A stretch of 64,000 nt of DNA from Lampris incognitus (lineage: Eukaryota; Chordata; Actinopteri; Lampriformes; Lampridae): the NCBI RefSeq assembly GCF_029633865.1, contig NC_079219.1, forward strand, positions 10,257,306 to 10,321,305. Direction: 5' to 3'. Of this stretch, positions 48,550 through 60,301 are shown in pieces. Made by a program: the position numbers and the translations under genes. The notes beneath the pieces are model-generated. The model was not told the DNA's origin. It did not search any database and saw nothing but the letters and a program-made list of their open reading frames with translations. Each line of letters opens with the position of its first letter. Positions within the stretch are counted from its first letter, which is position 1.

Positions 48550-51500
48550 TTATTTATTTATTTAGTTGTTTATTTGAATAGGGACAGAACATATTAATGA
48601 ACACTGATATGGCAGATACACATATAAACATGACGGAATGTAGCAGTACTGCTAATTTACATCCGTTGTCCCTAGGCAGGTCAAAACAAAAAATGGAAAC
48701 AACACAATACAATAGCACTAAAATACACAACAATACATCCAATATTATACACCCCACAAAACCATCAACCACAGTACAATGCAATACAATACAATACAAC
48801 ATAATACCATGAAACACACATACAAGTGACTGACATAACCAGTAGGACAAAGCTGGACTTAGCTCGCGCCAATTACAAATGATCACAAACTTGGTGTAAT
48901 TTGAGCCATTTTTTAAAATGGGCTTTAAAAGTGGGAAATGTGGGGCATTCACTTATTGCAGAAGGTATGTTATTTCCAGATCTTAGTGCCCTTAATTGAT
49001 AACACTGTTTGACTGAAAGTGGTGCATCTGAAGGGTACCTCACAATCCCCTCTAGCGGAGGCCCTTGTACTGTTTGTTCTTATTTTAATGTATTCGTTTA
49101 GTGGAGGTGGGGCAATACCATGTAGTGACTTGCATACAGAGCAGGCATGTTTGAATTTTTTAAAATTCTCGAAATTTAGGAGATTGTGTTTCTCTAGAAT
49201 ATTGCAGTGATGAAAAGAAGGCTTTCTGTTGAATATTTGTATGGCTTTTTTAAAGAGTAATACTATTGGTTTGAGTGTTGTTACACTTGTAAATGACCAG
49301 TTTGTAAACAGTACTCAGTATGAGAAAAAAATCATCGAGTGAAGAAACATCCTAGCAGCATTTTCTGATAATGAAAATCTAATTTGCCTAAAATTATGAA
49401 GATTAAATTTAATAGTTTTTGATATAATTTTTACATGATTCTTAAACGATAATGTGGGGTCCAATGTAACACCAAGATATTTGAATTCTTGAACAATTTC
49501 GAGCTCTTCCACTTCCAAAAATATGTTGGAATGTGTCCTCTCTATTAGTTGTTTAGAGAACATCATGCATACTTATACTATATTCAATAACAGGCATGAG
49601 TTGGTAAGCTATTTCTGTACATGAGTCAGTGCAGATGTAAGATTTTGTGAGGCTTCTTGGGCAGTTTTTGCATGTGTAAATATTACTGCATCATCCACAT
49701 ACATTTGGATATTGATGTTTTCAAATATATTTGGCAAATCATTCATGTATAAAGAAAACAAAACTGGTCCAAGTATGGAGCCTTGGGGGACACCTACTGG
49801 TCATTCAAGGTAAGGGGATTTGATACCGTTGACAGTAACACGGTGTTTCCTATTTGTTAAATACGATTTCATCCATAAAATGGCTTGTTCAGAAAAGTTG
49901 AAGTATGTTAATTTAGAAAGGATAATTTGGTGGTCAACTGTATCAAATGCCCCTTTCAAATCCAAATATCCCCAGCTCCAACAATGGCATATTTATCCAG
50001 GGAATATTTGACCGTTTCTATAGACCCTTTTACAGCCTACGTCATCAAAAGTATGCGCGCGCATTTAGGCAACGGAAGTGAAACGTTACCCCCAAGTCTC
50101 CCATTCATTCACTGATTCAGACGAGGAAGAGGAGATTACAAAGTTTATTCAGGAGTATAACCAGCATCAAAATGTGCGGTTGTTGTGTGTTTGGCTGTGC
50201 GAATCGCTACCCTACCAACAGCGGACTGACGTTTTACCGAAGTCCGACGGGATCACGGCCATTTCAGAGCAACCGGAGGCGCCTGTGGCTGCAAGCCATC
50301 AAACGTATTGATGAAAACTGGACTTAGGACCCGTTCCAAAATGCTGGCGTTTGCAGTGGCCATTTTCTATCAGGTAAGTTATCCATCTGCTCTTTGGTTT
50401 CACTGGAATGCCTGGTTTAGATGGAGACTAAAGTAACCGATAAGCAGCGTTAGCTGGTATTATTTGGCTAATGTGGTGTGTCTGGCTATTTACAGGTGAG
50501 GCGTCACTGGACTCACAGAATCCTGATTTTGTGCCCTCTGTGTTTAAGTACACAAAACAAAGTCAGAACCCCGAGGCAAAGGTGGAAAGGTAAGAATAAT
50601 TAGGCCTAACACTTCCTAATCGTTTTAGAATGACTTTCTCCCTCTTTCATTTCATGCTGTTCAGTGCACTTTGGAGCTTGCAGCTGCTGGCTTTGAGAAA
50701 ATGGGGCTGTATTACAAATATTTACCGTCTTGAGTTTAATGTGAAGATAGGGATGTCTAAGATAGGATTGTTCTCCAGTTGGTATTAAGCAAATCATAAC
50801 CTAATATCTAATCGTAACCAAACAGTTAAGATGGGATCTGCAAGTTAGGAATTTCCTGTAATATGGCCTCTGAACAGTATTTCTGTTCATTAATTTAGCT
50901 TTTTTAGGTACCATAGGAAAAGGAGACGAGATGAAAGGGTTTACGCTCCACCAAATCAGCCTGCTCCTTCTGAAACTCCAGGACAAGTCAGCAGCATGGA
51001 TCACTGTCCTGGTAAGGACATATTTTTGTTGTGCAATCAACCAATTTGTTGTGAGCTTGTGCCGGCATATCCCAACTGTTGGCTTTTCTGTTAAAGCTGA
51101 AGACATCCCAGTCCCAAGGACAGAATATGATGATCTGAACCTGAGGTACACTCAGCTTCAGAATGACTATGTCAACCTGCAGCAGGAGTGTGAAAAACTA
51201 CGGCCTGAAAATGAGAATCTTAAAGAGGAGCTGCAAAACTCTACGTTTTCCTATGTCACTATTAAGTTCAACATGGGACAGCTGATTTTTTTCACAGGAC
51301 TTACCTCCATTATCTTTGACTGGCTGTGTGCAAAAATAACAGACAGGGTAGAAAGAATTAGCCAAAACCTCTCTCTACAGGATCATCTATTGGTTGTGCT
51401 AATGAAATTAAGGCTGGGCCTAACTAATACTGGTTTAGCCTATAGATTTAAGGTATCAAAAACCACCTTATCAAACATTTGTCGGAGCTGGATACCTGCC

Positions 51501-53130
51501 ATGGCCATAGTCCTCAAGCCACTCATTAAATGGCCAAGTAAGGGAGCTATACTAAAGAACATGCCTAAAATCTTCAAGCGAAACTTTAAAAGATGCCGGT
51601 GCATAAATTATAAACACACCAATACCATTAAATATTTGATTGGCATCACTCCAGCTGGAGCAATTTCATTTCTGTCCTCTGGTTGGGGTGGGCGGGTTTC
51701 TGACAAGCAGATAACAAAGGGTTTTTGGAACTTTTGGAACATAACGATGAGATCCTGGCAGATAGGGCATTTCTAATCCAAGATGAACTTGCAGTTTATG
51801 GTGCCACCATTCGTATACCTCATTTCACAAAAGGAAAAAAGCAACTCTCTGCACAGGAGGTGGACTCATCGAGACAACTGTCTCGTGTAAGGATACATGT
51901 GGAACGAGTAATTGCACGATGGAAGAACTTTAAGATTTTGCAAACAGTAATTCCAGTGTCACGTGTTAACATTCTCGATGATGATGTGATAGACTCATCA
52001 CCGTTTACAAACAGTAAAAGTGTCTATAAAGACATTGACTGCCGTTTCAGTTGAATGGTGGGCACGAAAACCAAATTGCATGGGGTGCAAAGGAGTGTGT
52101 CCTTTATCAGATGCTCAATGAGTTGATTTGCTACCCATTTCTCTATCATTTTCGATATGGTCGGAAGAACACTGATTGGTGTGTAATTATTCATGTGTGT
52201 TTTGTCCCCAGATTTAAAGGTCGGTGTAATGGTGGCAGCCTTCCATTCTGCAGGAACTGTAGACTGTTTGATTGATAGATTGGCCATGTGTGTGATCGGG
52301 TGTAGTATGGAGTCTTTACGCAATTTTATGAAGTTGGTGCCCAATCTATTTCTTTTAGAGCTGCTTCTAAATGTTGTTGTTGAGTTTTTGGAATTGTGTC
52401 TTGATAGGATGCCTTAGATGAGCTTGATAAATTGCAGAGCTGTGATTTAGTGAGTTTCCTTGTAAATAAGATGACGTCGTGATCAGACAGACCAGTCAAG
52501 AGCTTGTGGGTCTTAATAATTCTTTCCGGTTTGTTTGTGAACAGTAAATCAATTCTGGTTTTAGACTGGTTAGTAAGTCTAGTTGGCGGTTCTGTAAGCT
52601 GTGTAAGATTAAAATGATCTGTTATTGATGTAAGATTTTTTTTGCCTGTCTTTTCGTCCCAATTTATATTGGAATCACCTATCAAAATGATCTCTTTTTT
52701 AGAATTACAAAAGTTAAGGAGAGGTTTAAGTTGGCTAAAAAAAGTCTACCTTAGCTGAGGGTTTTCGATATATACAGATAACAGTGAAGGTCATTTCAGC
52801 GGAGAGTATTATATCTACTCCTACATACTCAAGTTTGGTATCATCGTCAGTCCATTCGACTCTGTTACATTTTAAAGTGTTTTTAAGGTACAGTGAAACC
52901 CCTCCTCCCTTCCCCTGGCCCCTGTCCTTCCTAAAAACATTGTAGCCAGGCATTGTTGCTGCAGCCTCAGGTGAGGAACTTGTTAGCCATGTTTCTGATA
53001 AACCTAAAAAATCAGTGTTTGACTGGATTAATAATTGTGCTTAATTGCTCTCGTTTCGGGACCATACTTCGAACATTTAAATGTCCACCAAGTAACCCTT
53101 TTGTTTTACTATGTGGGCCCCAAATTAACT
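48550..53130 (-). mobile_element. LINE (CR1/L2/Rex-like) interrupted by a THAP/DDE transposon
   Basis: Minus strand, 5' to 3': endonuclease words MPGYNVFRKDRGQGKGGGVS and MIGDSNINWDEKTGKK with TGLSDHDVI (52.3-53.1 kb); RT block NYTPISVLPTISKMIEKWVA (52.1-52.3 kb); after the inserted transposon [14 protein letters not shown] (about 49.77 kb), MYVDDAVIFTHA (about 49.69 kb) and EFKYLGVTLDPTLSFKNHV. The 3' end has TTCAAATAAACAACTAAATA and TAAA repeats near 48550. It carries several frame breaks. Confidence 0.85.
50023..52024 (+). mobile_element. THAP + DDE_Tnp_4 transposon (ISL2EU/Harbinger-like), decayed
   Basis: The ends GACCCTTTTAC and GTAAAAGTGTC are inverted repeats, and TATA is duplicated at 50019-50022 and 52025-52028. 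Removing the element and one TATA rejoins the host LINE in frame (NVFIETVKYSLDKYAIVG). Coding parts with plausible GT-AG junctions: a THAP zinc finger (MCGCCVFGCANRYPTNSGLT, then NAGVCSGHFLS; 50171-50375); a linker (NPDFVPSVFKY); a helical region (LQNDYVNLQQECEKLR); an HTH/DDE region (SYVTIKFNMGQLIFFTGLTS, AYRFKVSKTTLSNIC, YKHTNTIKYLIGITPAGAIS, RIPHFTKGKKQLSAQEVDSS, RIHVERVIARWKNFKIL). An in-frame TAG lies in the THAP part, the block with the first catalytic Asp is missing after KIFKRNFKRCR, and a frameshift lies near 51720. It is therefore inactive. Confidence 0.88.
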
Positions 53131-54109
53131 TGGCTTGATTTAACGTCTGAAAAATGTTGATCTCTCTACCCTGGACAGGCCGCCAGGCCATGGCCTCGCC
53201 CGCATCATCGTGGTAAATTGACGTGTGAATAACAGCTTTTAGACTATGATGTGTGCAATTCAGAACAGAAACAATACTATTTTATTAATCTTTTCATTAT
53301 TTTAGCAAACTTTCACATTCACAAAAGTAAATTTTCTAACAGAAAACCTTTATTCCAAATTTGTATAAATGAAGTGCAACAATACATACAAACTATTCAG
53401 CACTCCACAAACCACAAAGCCTTCAAAACTTGACGTGTGTAAACTATATAATTGCCTGAACTGCTGAACCTCTCTTTATTTTATTTTTTAAATTCCTTTT
53501 TCTTTCACTTTATATTTTATTTACCTCATAACCCCTGGCATATATGTCTGTATGTATTGGTGTTGATTGATTGATGGGGATTAATCTTGCATTTTATGAA
53601 TAAAATTTGTTTTAAAAAAATCTATCTGCAGTAACGTTAGTCAGACAGCAGGTGGCGACATAGAGTCGAGCTGCGCCTGCAGGAAATCTATGGGGGGGGG
53701 GGCACCGAACTAAACGGGAGACATGCAACCTGCGTGTGGAGGGTTTTTCCACGTCTGAGTCTGATTTCACCGATGAAGTCGTGGCCTCTTCATCATGAAG
53801 TCGTGGCCTCTTCATCATGAAGGTGGTAGAAGCTCTGCCTCGGTTAAGAGACCTGGCGGACTGCTGGTGGCTGAATGGTTTGCCGTTTCTCCTGACGACT
53901 GACGACGTTTCGTAGCCAACCTGCCCTTTAATGAGCGCGCTCTCTCATATTTTAATGAATATAATAATAATAATATATCTTTTAATGAATATAATATCTT
54001 TTAATTAATATAATATATGTTAATGAATTCAAATAAATCAGACAGCGCGGACCTCTGCAGGTCTGTCCGCGTGTCGTAGTCACTCGGAACTAAACTGCAG
54101 ACTGTAGGT
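53131..54109. other. no gene seen
   Basis: AT-rich, with a short tandem duplication of GAAGTCGTGGCCTCTTCATC at 53776-53820. No exon recognised. Confidence 0.5.
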
Positions 54110-54480
54110 ACACCGTGCGCGCGCGTGTGTGCGTGTGTGTGTATGCGTGTGTGCGTGTGAGTGTGTGTGTGTTGTGTAGAATGTCCAGTATTTCAGAGGC
54201 TCCACGCCTGGCTGAGCTTCACTGGTCTTTGTCTGGGATAAGAGGCGGAGCCGCGGGTCCGGACCGGAGCTCCGGTTCCCTGAGAACAGAGACCAGATCG
54301 GACCGGGACGGACCGGGCGGTTGAAACGACAAACCCGGGTGGGATTTTCTCCGCGGAAGACTCCAGACCGGTGAGGTGGCTTTTCATCACGTTTGGCCCT
54401 CTGCTGAAGTTTTTAAACGGGACATTGTTTTGATTAGGACACCGGACAAGCTGGGGTAACTATAACTCTGTTATTCTGGC
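54110..54480 (+). promoter_or_regulatory. GC-rich candidate promoter/5' exon
   Basis: CpG-rich sequence after a short TG run. It ends in a donor-like AGACCG|GTGAGG at about 54371. There is no TATA box and no recognised protein. It is paired with 55260-55750 as a candidate start region of an unidentified plus-strand gene. Confidence 0.3.
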
Positions 54481-54528
54481 AAACACACCTGCTCAACCCT
54501 GCTGCGCCCACCCAGCTCCCCCCTCCCC

Positions 54529-54529
54529 C

Positions 54530-54565
<36 letters not shown>

Positions 54566-54621
54566 TGTCTCCCCCCCCCTCTCTCTCACACACACTCACA
54601 CACTCACTCTCTCCCCCCCCC

Positions 54622-54653
<32 letters not shown>

Positions 54654-54990
54654 CTCTCTCTCCCTCCCTCTCTCACACACTCTCACATACGCTCTCTCCT
54701 TCTCTCTCGCCCTCTCACACGCACACTCCCCCCCCTCTCTCTCTCTCACACACACACTCTGTCTCCTTCTCATTGTCACACACACACACACACACACTCT
54801 CTCACTCACACACACACACACTCTCTCACACACACACACACACTCTCTCTCACACACACACACTCCTCTCTCCTGCTCTCACTCACACACACACACACTC
54901 TCCCCTCCTCTCTCACACTCTCTCTCTCTCTCCCTCCCTCTCTCTCACACACACACACACACTGTCCCTCACACACACACGCACATTTTT
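54529..54990. repeat. compound (CT)n/(CA)n array
   Basis: Alternating blocks of CT and CA dinucleotides with C runs; no coding meaning. Confidence 0.95.
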
Positions 54991-55259
54991 CTTTATTGTC
55001 TCCAGTGGACCAAAACTGCTCTGTAGTGTAGCTTACTGATTATCCAAGTCGTCTTGGTGACTGTGTGTTATTCAGCAGAGAGAGAGAGAGAGCATGTGTG
55101 TTGGTTGTGTGTATTAGGGTGGGGTGGGGGGGGGGGTGGGGGGGTTGGTCAGGGAGACCATGTGCTGCGTGGACGCAGGGTTCCCACTCTTGCAGAACTC
55201 TTTTCCCGGGACTTGTGTTTGGATATAAGCATGACGGCGGCCGCTGACAGAAGGTCCTG

Positions 55260-55670
55260 TTATCCATAACCAGCGATCAGCGGGAGCCTCGACGAGCTCT
55301 GAACGGACTGCGTCGCTTCTAGCTGCTCACTGAGCACCGCCAGAACCTCAGACGCCGAGCTGACATCACATCCGCAAAATATGATCCCATGTCAAAGCCC
55401 CACAGGAAGCTAGCAGGTAAGAACACGATCTTCATAACCCGAGACCTCTTTTTTCTCTTCCACAGCCACTGACTCTCGCTCGGTTTTCTCCCCGGGTCAG
55501 GCAGGTCCGGGATGCGGTGCACTGTTGTTCATTGCCCCCCCAATATTGCACTCGTCCCGGCCTCCCCGGCCCAGGGCCCGCGCCGCCTCTGAGACCGGAG
55601 AGCCACGAGCTCAAGCTGGCCTCCTGCAGCCGGCCCGAGGGGAGCAGCCGCCTCGTGGGAGGTAAACCGT
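55260..55670 (+). other. GC-rich stretch with two exon-like blocks, product unknown
   Basis: Block 1 ends ATGTCAAAGCCCCACAGG...GCAG|GTAAGA at 55415. Block 2 follows CTTCCACAG (55458) and runs open in two frames to GGGAG|GTAAAC at 55661. The phases of the two junctions allow one continuous frame (MSKPHRKLAATDSRSVFSPG onward), rich in Pro, Arg and Ala. I do not recognise the protein and found no following exon before thbs3. It may be a 5' untranslated or non-coding transcript. Confidence 0.25.
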
Positions 55671-55750
55671 CTGTACTAGCTTCATCCGCCTGGAGTCTGA
55701 TCTGGGTCTACACCACCACGTGGTGTCAGCAGGTTCGGTATGAGGTCTGA

Positions 55751-56077
55751 ATTCTTTTAGATTCACACACCGGCTCATCAAAACCCAGCGAGCAGGTGTG
55801 TGTCATACGAAATGTTGTGTTGGTTTGTTTTATCCTGCCGTGTGTCTAAACGGAGGTAGAACACAGGGCGCTTCTGGGTGACTGATGTGCAGCCTCGTGT
55901 TACCTGAACGATGCTGGACAGATAAACCCCGCCCGTCTGGGACGTCACCCGAGAGTCAACCTGATTCAGGTGAGACTGGCTGCTCAGTGGCGTTTGTCCA
56001 CGTCTGCCTCGGCTCGGTTCAGTTCAAACTGGATTCAGAGTGAGGGTTGTTTTTTTTTTTTATATTTCTGCGTTCAG

Positions 56078-56134
<57 letters not shown>

Positions 56135-57467
56135 CACAAGATGAATGTAGTCCACCTCCCGCTGGAAGATCCCATTTAAACCATTACAGGATTGTAAGAC
56201 GTGAAAGAAACAGATGGTGAAACCACATCGACAGACAGACAGACATAGATAGATAGACACAAAGACAGACAGACAGACATAGATAGATAGATACAAAGAT
56301 AGACAGACAGACAGACAGACAGAAATAGAAAGAGTGAGTGATTATCAATCTCCAGCAATTTAGTAAGCTTGTTTTCTTGTCAAACTTCACCTAACTATAT
56401 TCTTCTTTTACTTCTTCTTATTACTACTACTACTACTGCTACTACCATTATTATTATTAGTAGTAGTACTACTACTACTACTACCATTATTATTATTAGT
56501 AGTAGTAGTAGTACTACTACTATTAATAATTACTACTACTAATGATAATAATCATTACTATTATTATCATTAGTAGTAGCAGTAGGAGTAGTAGTAGTAG
56601 TAGTAGCAGTACTACTACTACTGTCATTATTATTATCATTAGTAGTAGTAGCAGTAGTAATAGTAGTACCATTAGTAACAACATAAACTTCAGTTTTTAT
56701 CAAAAAGCAAGCTATAGTCAAAACTACTGAACCTAATAGTGGAGGAAAGTGAAGGTTAAAGTGTAGTTCTGGTTTAATCACAGCCGGCGTCTCGTGTGAA
56801 TGAAAGATGAACACCATCATCACTGGGACGGTCATGAACTGGGGTTTATTTCAACTATGTACAGTTAACAGTGGAGAAAACAGGAAGTCGTGTTTCACCA
56901 TTGCTCTTTTTGCCTGTTGACTCATGTCACACACAGGCTAATACATCTAATGGCTAATTACCTGTAACGGCTAATTACATGTAACAATGACATGTAAGAG
57001 TGAGGGCTCCAGACCCAGAAGACTATAACTTAGCTTGCCGTAGGGACGCGTCTCTTAATCCTCCGGGAGGTCTCACCATGCTGCGGGTTTAGAAACTGTG
57101 AGGCGACAGTTTAAAGAAGAACCAAAATAGTAACAATAATAATAAAATAACATTTATTTTGACAAATGACAGAGTAAAATTTAAGACATTTTAGGGTATC
57201 GTTTTGAAATTAACTTTACACTTGGGTGACAAAATGGGAGCCTTTTTCCAGGAAGTAAACCAGATAGTAAATCGTGGCTGTTATGATGTCATCATGGAGG
57301 TGTCGTGGGTGGCTGGTTGTGTTTACATGCACAGTGATAATGTGGTGACAGACTGAGCGTGACAGTATAAGGGCCACTAGCTGTCTCTCTCTCTCTGTCT
57401 GTCAGGGTCAGATTACATCCCAGTAATCAGGACACAAGTAAAACCAGGATTTTGGTCAGTCTGTTGT
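55751..57467. other. no gene seen; (CA)n and ACT/AGT arrays
   Basis: Contains (CA)n at 56079-56133, GACA/GATA tetranucleotides at 56230-56330 and an ACT/AGT triplet array at 56420-56670. No exon recognised. Confidence 0.55.
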
Positions 57468-57473
57468 TTTATT
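57468..57473 (-). promoter_or_regulatory. candidate polyadenylation signal of thbs3
   Basis: AATAAA on the minus strand, about 770 bases after the thbs3 stop codon. The interval would be the 3' untranslated region and includes (CA)n and (TG)n runs. Confidence 0.35.
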
Positions 57474-57666
57474 GGTGTGTGTAAACGTCCTGATCAGGGT
57501 TCTCTTGGCTTCCGGAAACGGCATGTTGTCGTTTGCACACTGCAAACCCCTCGGAGCAGCGGCAGGTTATCACAGGGAGAAACACACACCTGTTACTAGA
57601 GATACCAGATTACTAACGCCTCATTTGAATGTCCTTAAGCTGGTTCCTCCCAGTGGTCTGAGCACC

Positions 57667-57699
<33 letters not shown>

Positions 57700-58239
57700 T
57701 GCGTGTGTGTAAAAAATACTCTCAGTTGTCTGACACTTCATTTGTCGACACTAACATGAGATTATGGACATGTCTCAACGCTGTTGGCAAGTTTAACAAC
57801 TCGGTCTGGAGTTAGCATGTTGGTCTGAGTGAAACCCCCCCCACCCACCCCCCCAACCAGGCGGTCCCTCCCAACCCTCCTCATAGTTTAGAGTGGTTTC
57901 CATGGAAACCATCCCTTTCATGAGTTACAGGACTGGCATGGGTCTCACACACACACACACACACGCATGCAAACACACACACACACACGCACACACAGGC
58001 ACACACATACGCACACACACACACGAGACAAACTATGTAAGTGTGCATCCAGGCATGCCTGTGTGTGTGTGGGGCTATCTGTTCATCTGTTCATGTGTGT
58101 GGTTATGGGTGTGTATAAACATGCCTGAATTGATGTTCATGTGTATCTGTTTGTGTGTGAATGTATGTCTGTTTGTGTGTGTTTGTGGAGACAGACGGAT
58201 CTGGTCTGTGGATTGTCTGTTAGTCCTCCCTCGCTGCTT

Positions 58240-60263
58240 TCAGACTTTAATGTGCATCATGACCTGTTTCCTGTGTACCTGGAAGTCTTCAGGAACTGTG
58301 TCTGAAAAAACAAAACCATTATTTATTATAGAAAACTACTATCTATCTATCTATCTATCCATCCATTCATACCTGTCTGCCTGTATACAAATGTGTGGGG
58401 TTGACAGGACAGACAGACAGACAGGCAGGCAGGCAGACATTTCTTTTTATAATCTTTATGTGAGTTTAAGTGATAAACTCTTAAACAGGGAAAAGGCTGA
58501 AAGAAGAAGAAAAAGATGTGAGTTTGAGTGATGACTGGAGTAGACTGACCCACCAGTCTCTGTCAGTATTTGACAACAGAACAGGACCTGCATGACAGTT
58601 GGTTACCAGTCTAATGCCCCTTTTCTACTACATGGCACCGGCTTGACTCCACTCAACTCAACTCAACTGGACTCGCCCTTTTTTCTTTTGCCATTACTGG
58701 AAAGTACCGGCATTTTGGTAACTGCGACCACTTTTCTGGTGCCACCTTTGTTGAGGTTCCAAAAAAACTGGAGCAGGTACCAAAATCAATGCACACTATC
58801 TCTGATTGGTCGGAGAAACGCGTCACTGCATCATCAATGCGCGCATGGGATATCAGCCGGCATTTTTAAATACCGAAGCGGTCGAAGTGGCGTTATCTTA
58901 AAAGTACATTTTGAAATTGAAAACCAGGCGTCGCTATGACAACCAGCTACAGCTCCATTACGACAAGGAAGCAAGTTGAGTCGATACCATGCAGTGGAAA
59001 AGGGGCATTAGTTAACAGACAATTCTACCCAGCATGCAGTGGGAATGCGGAAGAAAGTGTGTCACTGTGTCCTGCTAAACACATTTCGTGCCCTGAGCCT
59101 TTCTGCTGAGTCAGTGTGGGAGAGCTAAATGGTCATACCATTACATCTGTAGCGCAGGTTGGACCAGATGATGTTCTCCTGAGAGAAACAGAACACGCCC
59201 AGTCTCCCGCCCCTCATCGAGGTGTCAATCACCACGCCGGAGTCCGCCACCATGTCTGTCCCCTCAAACAGCCTCACCCTGCAACGCAAGACACACGACC
59301 GTCAGACCCGGCGAGCTCACGGACAGTCACAGCATCAGACGGGAACAGAGACGGATGCCTCTCGGTCTGGTCTCAAGTCTTTCTGCACTTCAGTGTAAAA
59401 ACCTTGAATCACAGCTGTAGTTATAAGACTTCATGGTGCAACAAATCAAAGATCAATTTCAGTTCCCTTAAACTGAGCCACAAGATTCAGTCTGGAGTAG
59501 TGCTCTCGTTTGGTCAAGCAGGGGCTTAAGTTACATCTGATATTTTAAAAAGTATCATCTTTTGTTTAGAATTCTGTATGAGCTATCTTGTAAAAGCTGG
59601 TGTGGCTGCTTTAAAGAACTAATAGTACCAGCAGCTCTGTCATTTTGGAACCAAACTCAGGTTGTAAAGAGTGAAACTGCAGGCAGGGTGGACGCTTCGA
59701 TCTACTTTAGGAAAATGGAGAGAGAGGGTGAGGGAGGGAGAGAGAGGGTGAGGGAGTGGGAGAGGGAGAGGGAGGAGGAGGGAGGGAAGGAGGAAGGCGA
59801 CCTCCTCCTCTGTCTTAACCTCTGTACAGGGAGCGACACAATGCAGCTGTCTCTCTGGAGCTTGGTGAATAAGACCTGTCTGTCTCTCTGCTAACAGACA
59901 CAGAGCTGCAGACAGCAGGTGCTCCGACAAACCGTTGTGAGTTCGGAGAATTCCGACTTGGACACATTTTAACCAGCACTCCTGCAACACAAGTCAGGTT
60001 TAAAAGTACAACAGGGATTAGAACTCCCGGGTTTTTCCCGGAGAGATTCGGTAATCAGTTTACAGGAACGCAGAGGAAAAACGAGTCTGTTTGTCTGAGA
60101 CATTTATGATGAATCTACGTCACCGTCACGCCGAGCCCTTCTGTTGTACCCTTCATGTTCACCCTCTCTTTCTGTCTCCCCCTCTCTTTCCTGTCATCTG
60201 TCCCTCTGCTTTCCTCTGTCTCTCTCTCTCTCTCCGTCCACCTATCTCAAAGCCTCTCTCTCC

Positions 60264-60301
<38 letters not shown>

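Noticed and set aside
57893-58531. 212-codon plus-strand open frame
   Set aside because: Mostly CA/TG repeat translation (His-Thr runs), and it overlaps the last thbs3 exon in antisense.
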